This document shows, piece after piece, positions 25,750 to 32,545 of a DNA stretch of 33,381 nt. The position numbers and the translations under genes were made by a program. This DNA comes from Chthoniobacteraceae bacterium (GTDB lineage: Bacteria; Verrucomicrobiota; Verrucomicrobiia; Chthoniobacterales; Chthoniobacteraceae): positions 1 to 33,381 of the forward strand of contig CANJNZ010000052.1 of assembly GCA_947476045.1 (NCBI GenBank), written 5' to 3'. The notes below the pieces were generated by a model that saw only the letters and a program-made list of their open reading frames with translations, ran no database searches and was not told the origin of the DNA. Every line of letters begins with the position of its first letter. The first letter of the stretch is position 1.

Positions 25750-26190
25750 TCATATCGGAACACTAATGAGTCTGATTCCCCTCAAGTGTCTTGCCATGCC
25801 GCCCGTGCTGTTGCCATCGAACCATCCTTGGATTCTCGCTCTAACGAGTGCAGACTGGTTAATCCGTGAGATTTGATCTCTCACGTTTTGCCTCCCAGTG
25901 ATGAATGCAAACGCATAACCTTTTCGATACCATTTCAAATACTCCGTTCTGAGCACCGCACTTTCTCGAAATGGAGTTGAACTTGGCAGTGAAATGGTTT
26001 CGCCAAAAGACTCTATCTGTTCTCTTTGTTTACTCGAAAGTGCCGATAATTCAGAGATCGGATACTGGCCAAGCCGACCAGTTTCGTCCGCTGAACTGAA
26101 ATCCGCCTTGCGGAAATTTGAACAGCCCAACAGTCACGAAATAACCAATAGCGCAAAACACACACTTGCGATTGTTCTCTTGGAAAGCAT
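25750..26190 (-). pseudogene. Lipoprotein gene with stop codon in signal peptide
   Basis: From ATG at 26190 the frame reads MLSKRTIASVCFALLVIS, then TGA (26136-26134), then LLGCSNFRKADF and on to a stop at 25750. Without the TGA this is a textbook lipoprotein signal peptide with lipobox LLGC, so the ancestral codon was probably TGG (tryptophan). The 126 residues after the stop are intact and end in [11 protein letters not shown]. It sits 24 bases behind immunity gene D on the same strand, so it was a second immunity gene of cassette D or the antidote of a lost toxin. A TTG at 26130 could in theory restart translation, but that would yield a protein without a signal peptide. Confidence 0.7.
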
Positions 26191-26214
26191 TTCGGACAGC
26201 ACCTCCAACACTCT

Positions 26215-26748
26215 CTAAGGTCCCTCAGTAAACACTTTTCCGTCCCTGAATTTCCGCCATCCAACAACTTTGAACGGTTCTATTGCCAATTCAATCTCTT
26301 CACGGTAACCGAACTCTCTACAGGTAAGCATCACCTTGCCTCCTGATCTTTCACTGACGTTATCAGTCAAATCCGCAGTTCCGGAGCGACCCATCGATCC
26401 CCAGTGAAACTGGGAAATATCAAGTTTCTGTGCCCCTCCGCTGCGAACATCATACAGAACCGCCATGCGTGTATCTCCTAGAAGACCTATCCGGAGCAGG
26501 GAGAAGAGAATGTGGTGTCCTCCGTCCAATTTATAGTAGTAAGGTTTCCGCCCATGAACCCCCTTAAAGCGCTGTTTTTCCACTATCAATACGAGCGAGA
26601 CATATGCATGTGGATTTAGGGACAAATGGTTTTCACGGACGACTCGCACTAGGCTGTCTTCGTAGAGTGTTTCAGTTTTCAGCAGGTCGGCAGAATACAC
26701 GGGTATGGAGAAGCAAGATAGCAGCAGCGAAAGGAGCTTGAGCACCAT
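26215..26748 (-). CDS. Exported protein, candidate immunity to toxin D
   Basis: 177 residues from ATG 26748, starting with a signal peptide (VLKLLSLLLSCFSIPVYSA); LLSC inside it could also act as a weak lipobox. The mature part is beta-rich (YVSLVLIVEKQRFKGVHG, GGHHILFSLLRIGLLGDTR, KVMLTCREFGYREEIEL) and unrecognised. A GTG at 26793 would lengthen it by 15 charged residues and overlap the toxin stop; the ATG giving a clean signal peptide is preferred. It follows toxin D by 32 bases. Confidence 0.6.
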   Translation of the reverse strand: MVLKLLSLLLSCFSIPVYSADLLKTETLYEDSLVRVVRENHLSLNPHAYVSLVLIVEKQRFKGVHGRKPYYYKLDGGHHILFSLLRIGLLGDTRMAVLYDVRSGGAQKLDISQFHWGSMGRSGTADLTDNVSERSGGKVMLTCREFGYREEIELAIEPFKVVGWRKFRDGKVFTEGP

Positions 26749-26780
26749 GGAGCTATAAAATGATGATTTATGTTTATGCT

Positions 26781-27230
26781 TCACTTGTCGCACTTTGAAA
26801 GTGATTTGATCAATGGGTCGTATTTTCCAGACAGCTTTCGCATGACCTCTGGATGCGCGTTAAAAACGTCCATGTTTTCGCCGTCCTGATGGACATGAAT
26901 ATCGTGAAAGAAGTCGATCAGACCTTTCTGAGTAAGTCCCCCGATAACACCCGGCCACTCCGCAAAATTGTGCATTGGGGACATCGAATCTGCATCGGCA
27001 TGAATGGCTCGACCGAGCGCGAACAATGCACTTCTAAGTTTCGCGCATTTCTCTTTGTTCGAGTCGTCCAGCGTTTGCGCCTCGTGCGCAAGTCGTTTCG
27101 CGTCCTCAGTCTGTTTTTGAACAAACTGTTCAAAAGCTTTTCGAGCTTCTGCAGCAGTCATGCCGTTTACAGCTTGCGCGGTGAAAAGTATTACAGCAAT
27201 TGCAAAGAGGGTTTTGCGCAATGTTTTCAT
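26781..27230 (-). CDS. Mini toxin D, HET-C/PLC-like, lacking the RHS core
   Basis: 149 residues. The shared signal peptide ([20 protein letters not shown]) is joined directly to a different domain: the [11 protein letters not shown] core is absent. After a helical, charged region (AEARKAFEQFVQKQTEDAKR) comes ALGRAIHADADSMSPMHNF, the LGxaxHxxxDsxsPxH pattern of HET-C and zinc phospholipase C-like RHS tips, then FFHDIHVHQDGEN with further histidines and a C-terminal HPEVMRKLSGKYDPL. The domain looks complete at its C-terminus but shorter than the tip of the large RHS protein (about 255 residues), with which it shares only this motif type. Its leader also carries the 3' end of the gene upstream of F. 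Confidence 0.7.
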   Translation of the reverse strand: MKTLRKTLFAIAVILFTAQAVNGMTAAEARKAFEQFVQKQTEDAKRLAHEAQTLDDSNKEKCAKLRSALFALGRAIHADADSMSPMHNFAEWPGVIGGLTQKGLIDFFHDIHVHQDGENMDVFNAHPEVMRKLSGKYDPLIKSLSKCDK

Positions 27231-27340
27231 GCCTGCGCTATCCGCAAATGTGGACGGACTGTCAACGGCCAAATCGCTCACCAACTCGGCAACAACACGG
27301 CCTCTCGCATCCACTCGAGTGCCGTTTGTTTGTGGGCGAA
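27171..27340 (-). repeat. Mini-RHS head repeat, copy D (core missing, long leader)
   Basis: Promoter and signal peptide match the other heads, but similarity ends at the signal-peptide cut site. Upstream it is longer than A-C and E: it reads HKQTALEWMREAVLLPSW and a stop in one frame, a copy of the C-terminus of the gene at 30943-32391 ([18 protein letters not shown]). Only F, which really lies behind that gene, shares this. Confidence 0.85.
27237..27265 (-). promoter_or_regulatory. Head promoter, copy D
   Basis: TTGACA (27265-27260), 17 bases, GATAGC (27242-27237), 6 bases to ATG at 27230. Confidence 0.6.
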
Positions 27341-27364
27341 TAATCTGACTGGCACTTGGCGCTA

Positions 27365-27426
27365 CCTTTCGCGATTACGACTTTTTGTCGTAGCTGGAAT
27401 GCGCCCGCTATTGGCTGCCTCTATTT
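27365..27426 (-). repeat. 60-bp intergenic repeat R, copy 3
   Basis: Opposite orientation to copy 1 and nearly identical over its length. It starts with the stop codon of immunity gene E. It contains a perfect hairpin, TACGAC-TTTTT-GTCGTA (27376-27392), which is disrupted in copy 1. Confidence 0.8.
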
Positions 27427-27624
27427 CCTCAGCATAAAAAAACTTACAAGTAAACCCAATAAGCCTAGAAGCATCATTGAGTATGCTATCCAATTATATT
27501 TGAATGTTAATATTACATCTTCAGCTAGTGATGTGGGCTCATAAACGGAAACCGGACTTATTATTACTATTCCGAAAACTGTAATAATTAATGAAATTAC
27601 GCAAATTATTTTCCTGGAAAACAC
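27421..27624 (-). CDS. Two-helix membrane protein, candidate immunity to toxin E
   Basis: 67 residues, with transmembrane segments at about 6-26 and 46-64 and a short periplasmic-type loop between them; ends in MLRK. Strongly AT-rich. It starts 34 bases after the stop of toxin E on the same strand. No family is recognised; size, position and membrane location fit an immunity protein. Its stop codon is the first codon of repeat R copy 3, as with the four-helix protein at 18838-19194. Confidence 0.6.
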   Translation of the reverse strand: MFSRKIICVISLIITVFGIVIISPVSVYEPTSLAEDVILTFKYNWIAYSMMLLGLLGLLVSFFMLRK

Positions 27625-27658
27625 AAATAAATAAAATAGAAGTAAATGATTAATCGCA

Positions 27659-28591
27659 TTATCTATATGGATATGTTGGCGATCCTGTAGATCCTGTTAT
27701 TTGAACGTAATGTTTTGTCCAATTTGTCCATGTCACCCAGTCATCAAATCCTATAAAAATTCCGTTATTGGATAAATGGTCTTTCCAATACCCAATCTTG
27801 TGGGTGCCATTTGCAAATATATAGTGTGTGTTGTGTTGAGGCAATGAAGAGCCGCATGTATACGCAAATATATGCGCAAGCTTATATGGTGGATCTACTT
27901 GATCTGGAGAAACAGCTTCCTCCATTTCTGGATGGTGAAACGGTATTTTATCGTCTCCTATCTTCAGACCGTGATACAACCCTGTTTTTTTATCGCGTGA
28001 ACCGTGTCCCGCGAAAATGACACCGGAAATACCCTCGGTTTCCCACGCATTTTTAAAATCAAGACCTGAATTATTCTGATACATTTCAATAATCTTAAGT
28101 CCATATTCCTTGAGTGAATCAGCCTCTTTTTTGACAGTTCTTCTCAATTGATTCGCAAAACTCCCAGCACCATCCCCACCCCATTCTACCGATTTGGTAG
28201 TAAACGCGACAACTGTATTAGGAATGTAGTAAGTTTTTCCATTTACAGGTGTTGCATCGAAGTTTTTAACCCACTTTTTTGCTTCTGATAAATTCAAATG
28301 AAGAGTTTCCGCCAAAGTGCTCCAAGTATCACCATCCTCAGCGCAAACGCTCGCCCATGCTTCCCCTTTTCTTACTGGTCCCTTCCAAAAACCTAAATAA
28401 TCAAATCCATCCAGTCCATCATTTTCCACGAACCCATACAAGTTCGCCCCGCCCTCTTCCCCAATCGGATCCCTAGACAGCCAGCGCCCCATGTTGGGAT
28501 CGTAAGGACGCGCCAGATACATGACGGCGTGGGCTTGGGCGGTGAAAATTATTACAGCAATTGCAAAGAGGGTTTTGCGCAATGTTTTCAT
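27659..28591 (-). CDS. Mini-RHS toxin E, LysM plus caspase-like tip
   Basis: 310 residues: shared signal peptide, RHS core to about residue 58, DYLG boundary. The tip then shows a LysM-like module ([20 protein letters not shown] to [13 protein letters not shown], about 80-135), which would bind peptidoglycan. Next comes [11 protein letters not shown] (histidine after GHG-type strand) and, some 55 residues later, [12 protein letters not shown] (cysteine), the histidine/cysteine dyad layout of clan CD peptidases (caspase/C80/CHAT kind). The combination suggests a protease held at the cell wall. The gene is AT-rich after the core. Immunity candidate: the two-helix protein 34 bases downstream. 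Confidence 0.75.
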   Translation of the reverse strand: MKTLRKTLFAIAVIIFTAQAHAVMYLARPYDPNMGRWLSRDPIGEEGGANLYGFVENDGLDGFDYLGFWKGPVRKGEAWASVCAEDGDTWSTLAETLHLNLSEAKKWVKNFDATPVNGKTYYIPNTVVAFTTKSVEWGGDGAGSFANQLRRTVKKEADSLKEYGLKIIEMYQNNSGLDFKNAWETEGISGVIFAGHGSRDKKTGLYHGLKIGDDKIPFHHPEMEEAVSPDQVDPPYKLAHIFAYTCGSSLPQHNTHYIFANGTHKIGYWKDHLSNNGIFIGFDDWVTWTNWTKHYVQITGSTGSPTYPYR

Positions 28592-28654
28592 GCCTGCGCT
28601 ATCCGCAATTGTGGACGGACTGTCAACGGCCAAATCGCTCACCAGCTCGGCAAC
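28418..28654 (-). repeat. Mini-RHS head repeat, copy E
   Basis: Full head (leader, promoter, signal peptide, core; [11 protein letters not shown] variant). The flank beyond 28654 matches the flank of head A (CAAGGGGCGTCCGA against CAAGGGCGTCCGA) and continues into the second immunity-B copy, so A and E share a larger duplicated block. Confidence 0.9.
28598..28626 (-). promoter_or_regulatory. Head promoter, copy E
   Basis: TTGACA (28626-28621), 17 bases, GATAGC (28603-28598), 6 bases to ATG at 28591. Confidence 0.6.
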
Positions 28655-28709
28655 AGCAAGGGGCGTCCGACATCCTATGAGGGACTAAAGCCATTATGAC
28701 TTAAAACCG

Positions 28710-29063
28710 CTATTTCAAATATGCATCGCACATGGCTTTGGCTCTTTTGAGTGCTGGTAATGCCGAGGAATTTCCTTTTTCGACTGCGAGTTGAGCCCAA
28801 CTTAAAGCCTCCACCGCTATTTCGTATGCATCTCCTGCTCGTAAAACAGCAAGGGCATCCATACTCCGCAGATCACCTTTCATTGCGCTAGCCCTAAAAG
28901 CTCTTTCACTTGTTTGACGCTTTTCTTTGTTTGGATCCCCGGGCGGCAGTGCAGTTCGTATTTCTTGCTTGCTCACAAAAGGCGTTGAATCTCTTGGCGT
29001 TGAAATGCACCCTGTAAGCAAGCAGGGTATAAATATCAGGCTACGCAGATTGAAGGAGTGCAT
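28710..29063 (-). CDS. Orphan second copy of immunity B lipoprotein
   Basis: 117 residues, differing from the copy at 23110-23463 at five positions (L4F, L7R, M9L, A42G, T82I); the lipobox LTGC and the helical body are unchanged. The ATG at 29063 corresponds to the start of the first copy; an upstream in-frame codon would add seven residues without support. No toxin gene precedes it: only the last 19 or so codons of a toxin B gene remain (29092-29147). It is therefore an immunity gene kept without its toxin, which would protect against kin that still carry toxin B. Confidence 0.8.
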   Translation of the reverse strand: MHSFNLRSLIFIPCLLTGCISTPRDSTPFVSKQEIRTALPPGDPNKEKRQTSERAFRASAMKGDLRSMDALAVLRAGDAYEIAVEALSWAQLAVEKGNSSALPALKRAKAMCDAYLK

Positions 29064-29091
29064 TTTCTTATTCGCGAAACACACAAAGATA

Positions 29092-29147
29092 CTACTTTCC
29101 CGGATAAACGTGCCAACCTCGCGTTTGGCCTTTATCTGGTGTCAGAT
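29092..29147 (-). pseudogene. 3' end of a second toxin B gene
   Basis: Reads [16 protein letters not shown] and stop, matching [16 protein letters not shown] at the end of toxin B (23492). Everything upstream is replaced by the transposase remnant. Confidence 0.85.
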
Positions 29148-29148
29148 C

Positions 29149-29523
29149 CGAATGGCGCTAAGATAAGCCCTTGCAGTCAGTGACGCGGTAGTTGTTTTTG
29201 TGTGGGATGACGCGCATTTGGCGGCGCGGTTTGTTGAGGAGTTGATATTGCTTGGGGCGTCGTTTTCGTGCACGCGGTTCGGTGCGATCTGGACGCCATG
29301 GGAGTTTGTCGCTGGCGATGATGGCCAGCAGTTCTTGGTAGAGCTGGCTTTGCCGCCGGGGTTTGCCGGTGGTGGCGTGGATGGCGTCGGCAAAATGGCG
29401 CACGGTATCCAGTGATCCCTTGAAGCTGATGCGCCCCAGTTCCACGTCGTGTTGCTGTGCGCTTTGCTGCATGACGCAGCGGATGAGGTTGTAGGCGATT
29501 GCGTTCATGCTCAGATCTACCTC
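29149..29523 (-). mobile_element. IS4-family transposase 3' remnant
   Basis: About 120 codons in frame, [20 protein letters not shown] through to a stop at 29158. The block with AYNLIRC and the following helical tail are characteristic of the C-terminal end of IS4-type DDE transposases, downstream of the catalytic glutamate. The N-terminal two thirds with the catalytic aspartates are missing, and only some 10 bases remain after the stop, so at most a fragment of the right end exists. It interrupts the sequence between immunity gene F and the toxin B tail and probably caused, or followed, the loss of that toxin. It cannot move by itself. Confidence 0.75.
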
Positions 29524-29939
29524 GCAATCGGTTCAAGCATCTCAGGATCACGCCTCGTATATCCCGTTTTCATCCGTTGCGAGATGACACTAATTTTCAT
29601 AGTTTCACCCTTGTGTTCACCGGTTAAAACTTCTGCAAACACTTCAGTGCTCGTTCCCATTTCATAATCGCGCTCCACTACAGCCTTGCGAGCAACAAAT
29701 TTTGTTCCAGAATTCAATATGCCTTCGCTGTCCGTCGGCTCTTTTCCACGAAGAGTAAGCAGCGCACCCTTGGATATCCAGACGGGTTTCTTTAGCACGT
29801 AAACTTGCCCTATGACGAAATCTGTCATGCTGGCAGTGTTCCTCGTTATGTCAGTCGTGCTGCTGCACGAAACGAGCACGTGCAACAGAATGAAGATGAA
29901 GAATACTCTCTCGTTTATTTCTTTGAAACTGAAGTGCAT
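29517..29939 (-). CDS. Lipoprotein, candidate immunity to toxin F
   Basis: 140 residues with a lipoprotein signal peptide ([14 protein letters not shown], lipobox LVSC, cysteine about 25). The mature part is beta-rich ([38 protein letters not shown]), resembling small SH3-like or OB-like folds, without a family I can name. The start overlaps the end of toxin F by 25 bases, the tightest coupling in the array. Its last codons run up to the transposase remnant, so its original C-terminus may have been altered. Confidence 0.65.
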   Translation of the reverse strand: MHFSFKEINERVFFIFILLHVLVSCSSTTDITRNTASMTDFVIGQVYVLKKPVWISKGALLTLRGKEPTDSEGILNSGTKFVARKAVVERDYEMGTSTEVFAEVLTGEHKGETMKISVISQRMKTGYTRRDPEMLEPIAR

Positions 29940-30895
29940 GGGCAGTTTGGCTGCAACTGGTGAACCCAGTCTTGGTAAGAAGAAAAGTAGCCATGCCCAC
30001 CAGCATCCCGTGTGTTTGTGCCAATGAATGGCTGACTTGGCCAGTTGATAGGATTAAGGAACTGCGCGTAAGGAACAGGATCATAAAAGTTCCTGTAGTT
30101 CTCCGCGCGCGCCAATCCGTTTGATGAAATGCGCGTCTCACCACCGATACCGGTGTAACATATCATCTTTCGGGCTTCTGGCTTGATTAGCGACTGAGCA
30201 CGCTGAAAAACTTTCGTTCCTTGGCTGTGAGCAAAAATCTGAATCTTGCCGCAGCAGCAACCGTTTTGTTTCAAGGCGTCATAGGTCTTGTTTATTTGCC
30301 GTGCGAGATCAAATGACGCCGACTGAATCGCATGCAACTCATCGGCGACAATCTGCAAGATATCACCTGCGTAGGATGATCGGTTGCCAGCGGCGATGCC
30401 AGCATCAACGCCCACATATCGTGGAGAATTTTGCCTTAGATCATCCAACATGTCCTTTGCTCTATTTCGACTCGTAAAAATTCCGTTTACTGTGATGAGC
30501 ACGTTGCAAGCGTTCTTTGGAATTTCCTGAATGTCGTTGTAGAAAATGTCGCCGGATAGAACCGAAAACGGCAAGCCTGCCAGCATCTGCAATGCGTTCA
30601 TTGGATTTATGGGCATACCTCCCGCGCTGTTTGTTGTATTATTGCGTCGTCCTGGATAGCTTCCAGATGGTGACCCACCGGGCCTTCCCTCGAACCCAAG
30701 AATATCCACTGAATCAATCGAATCATTCCCCACAAACCCATACGAATTCACCCCGCCCTCCTCTCCGATCGGATCCCTTGACAGCCAGCGCCCCATGTTT
30801 GGATCGTAAGGCCGCGCCAGATACATAACGGCGTGGGCTTGGGCGGTGAAAATTATGACAGCAATTGCAAAGAGGGTTTTGCGCACTGTTTTCAT
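29915..30895 (-). CDS. Mini-RHS toxin F, alpha/beta-hydrolase (lipase-like) tip
   Basis: 326 residues: shared signal peptide (with TVRK instead of TLRK), RHS core to about 58 ([10 protein letters not shown]), DILG boundary, then a glycine/serine-rich linker. The tip has [20 protein letters not shown], an oxyanion-type strand after a beta segment, and [17 protein letters not shown], a nucleophile elbow with serine in [15 protein letters not shown] and [12 protein letters not shown] further on supply candidate acid and histidine. This is the order of an alpha/beta-hydrolase lipase or esterase, in line with type VI-like lipase effectors. It is probably the founder of the array because it lies directly behind the gene whose 3' end forms the shared leader. 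Confidence 0.8.
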   Translation of the reverse strand: MKTVRKTLFAIAVIIFTAQAHAVMYLARPYDPNMGRWLSRDPIGEEGGVNSYGFVGNDSIDSVDILGFEGRPGGSPSGSYPGRRNNTTNSAGGMPINPMNALQMLAGLPFSVLSGDIFYNDIQEIPKNACNVLITVNGIFTSRNRAKDMLDDLRQNSPRYVGVDAGIAAGNRSSYAGDILQIVADELHAIQSASFDLARQINKTYDALKQNGCCCGKIQIFAHSQGTKVFQRAQSLIKPEARKMICYTGIGGETRISSNGLARAENYRNFYDPVPYAQFLNPINWPSQPFIGTNTRDAGGHGYFSSYQDWVHQLQPNCPCTSVSKK

Positions 30896-30957
30896 GCCTG
30901 CGCTAAACACAACTGTGGCCGGACTGTCAACGGCCAAATCGCTCACCAGCTCGGTAA
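30721..30957 (-). repeat. Mini-RHS head repeat, copy F (probable founder)
   Basis: Complete head. Its leader GTTACCGAGCTGGTGAGC is the end of the upstream gene (codons for LLPSW and its stop), so it is in its original context, unlike the other five copies. Confidence 0.9.
30902..30930 (-). promoter_or_regulatory. Head promoter, copy F
   Basis: TTGACA (30930-30925), 17 bases, TTTAGC (30907-30902), 6 bases to ATG at 30895. The -10 box differs from the GATAGC of the other five copies. Confidence 0.55.
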
Positions 30958-32391
30958 CAACGCAGCCTCTCCCATCCAGTCGAGTGCCGTTTGTTTGTGG
31001 TAGCTCCACAGCGCATTAATGATGGCATTCGAGTCTTCCAAGTTCAGTTCTAAAATGCGCTCGATGTAGCCGGGCGGTAGCGAGCCCCGATTCAATGGCG
31101 GAGGCAAAGCTGCTACAGGAAGGCGGACGCTCTTACCCGACTTCAAATTGATGACCAACTTGTGCTGCTGGTATTTTAGCAAGGCAGGATCACCAGACGC
31201 CAACTGCCTTCGGTATTCGGCCAGTTCGTTCTTAAAATCGTTTCCTGCTTTTTCGATGGCAGGCAAATTCGTGTTGGCACTCATGAAATAATGAATCTGG
31301 ACTTTCCGATTCTTGAAGTAGGCGGAGCGCGAACCTTGCGGGACTTCCAGTTTTTCGATCTCAGTCCACAACGCATACAACTGGTCGCCGAGCGGAGCTT
31401 CTTTGACGGCTTGGAGATAGTAATCCAAAGACTTTTTCCGCTGTGGTGTTTCCTGCCAGAAACTTGCCGCGAGCAGAAACATTTGTTTGGACTCGTCATA
31501 CCGCTTGGCATTACCGAGACAAATCGCACGAGTGTTCAAAAAACTGGAGAGCGCCTGTCCATTGCTGAGAGGTTGTAACCAATTGTAACCTTTCACTTCC
31601 TCGTCACTGGTTTTGAATTGCCCATTCTTGTAATCCTCGTCCTCCGGCGTCAGAAACCCTTCGGTCACGGTTGGCTCGACGTTGAAGTGATTCCCGTCCG
31701 GCTCTTCGTAGCGGACGTAACGATGATACTTCGCTCCGGCGAGGTTCACCGGATAACCAAGCCGCCGACCCAGTGCGACGACGAGCACCGGCATGGACGC
31801 ACACGTTCCGAAATGTTTTCCGTCGAGCAATCCGTGGATGAAAACATCCTTGGAATTTGCACCTTCGCCCAGCGTCGGAATTTTCCCGTCCATCTGCGGC
31901 AGCGCCATCTCGGGATTGTAACGAATGCCGAGGTCTTTCACCAAAACAGTGCCGAGCATCATCATACGATAATAGCCAATCGAGTTTCTGTATTGTTCCG
32001 GGTGTTCGCGGAACTTGTAGAAATGGCGGGCAGTCTCGGTTTTGATATACTTCGCCATGCCGTCCAAGCGTTCAAGGCACTCGCTTACATTCAAGTCTTC
32101 CGCTCCAAGCAAACCTTTCGCGCAAAGCAGATTCATCAGCGCGATGTCTATTTCCTCGAGTTGATCCGGTTTGAGTTGGAGCAGCTCTTCCAAAGTGCGC
32201 GGGGGCTGCACGTTGATCTTTGCAGTCTCTTTCGGCGGAGGCTTTGCAGCGGGCCAAAGCAGGAACGTTGCAAAAGCGGCAACGACAAGAAGCACACCCG
32301 CAATGATCAAGCACCGACGCCTGCGAGTCACCACTGCGGCCTGCTCCAACTCGGCGAGTTGAATGAGGTTTCGGCGTCGCTTGGCGTTCAT
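30943..32391 (-). CDS. Membrane-anchored transglutaminase-like protein with repeat tail
   Basis: 482 residues. A basic N-terminus is followed by one transmembrane helix ([20 protein letters not shown], about 27-46), then a proline-rich linker. The segment [24 protein letters not shown] (about 190-213) has the cysteine, and [20 protein letters not shown] (about 222-241) the histidine, of a transglutaminase-like/SirB1-type cysteine fold; activity is not certain. The C-terminal half is helical and TPR-like ([35 protein letters not shown]). The domain should face the periplasm. It is transcribed toward toxin F, 47 bases before it, and its last codons were copied into the leader of the array. It shares an intergenic region of 154 bases with the divergent gene at 32546. 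Confidence 0.75.
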   Translation of the reverse strand: MNAKRRRNLIQLAELEQAAVVTRRRRCLIIAGVLLVVAAFATFLLWPAAKPPPKETAKINVQPPRTLEELLQLKPDQLEEIDIALMNLLCAKGLLGAEDLNVSECLERLDGMAKYIKTETARHFYKFREHPEQYRNSIGYYRMMMLGTVLVKDLGIRYNPEMALPQMDGKIPTLGEGANSKDVFIHGLLDGKHFGTCASMPVLVVALGRRLGYPVNLAGAKYHRYVRYEEPDGNHFNVEPTVTEGFLTPEDEDYKNGQFKTSDEEVKGYNWLQPLSNGQALSSFLNTRAICLGNAKRYDESKQMFLLAASFWQETPQRKKSLDYYLQAVKEAPLGDQLYALWTEIEKLEVPQGSRSAYFKNRKVQIHYFMSANTNLPAIEKAGNDFKNELAEYRRQLASGDPALLKYQQHKLVINLKSGKSVRLPVAALPPPLNRGSLPPGYIERILELNLEDSNAIINALWSYHKQTALDWMGEAALLPSW

Positions 32392-32545
32392 AGGCTCGCA
32401 GCGTCTGCCCGCTTTTATTTTTGCGTCAAGCTGAGAAGCGGTGCATTTCGCCAGCTATTCTGAGACGGCGGCGCAAACACATAGTTTTCGGCTCGACGAT
32501 ACGGCCCAAGGCTGATTCACTGTTCACGTTCAAAGTAGCACAGCT

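Larger units (their letters stand above)
28698..29147 (-). repeat. Duplicated block: toxin B end plus immunity B, copy 2
   Basis: Second copy of the block at 23098-23560. It is cut off upstream by the IS4 remnant and continues downstream, after a short deletion, into head E. Confidence 0.85.

Noticed and set aside
25750-26190. TGA read as an amino acid in the broken lipoprotein gene
   Set aside because: TGA ends several clear genes in the window, so general recoding is excluded; no selenocysteine-type hairpin is evident.
21364-30957. Integron-like cassette array
   Set aside because: No integrase in the window, no attC core sites around the pairs, and the repeated DNA is a coding head rather than a recombination site at the cassette end. 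Homologous recombination between heads explains the pattern.
22762-30957. CRISPR array
   Set aside because: The repeats are about 240 bp, contain reading frames and are spaced 1.2-2.3 kb apart; no short regular repeats are present.
21364-30957. Diversity-generating retroelement producing variable tips
   Set aside because: The tips are unrelated domains rather than adenine-specific variants, and no reverse transcriptase or template repeat is visible.
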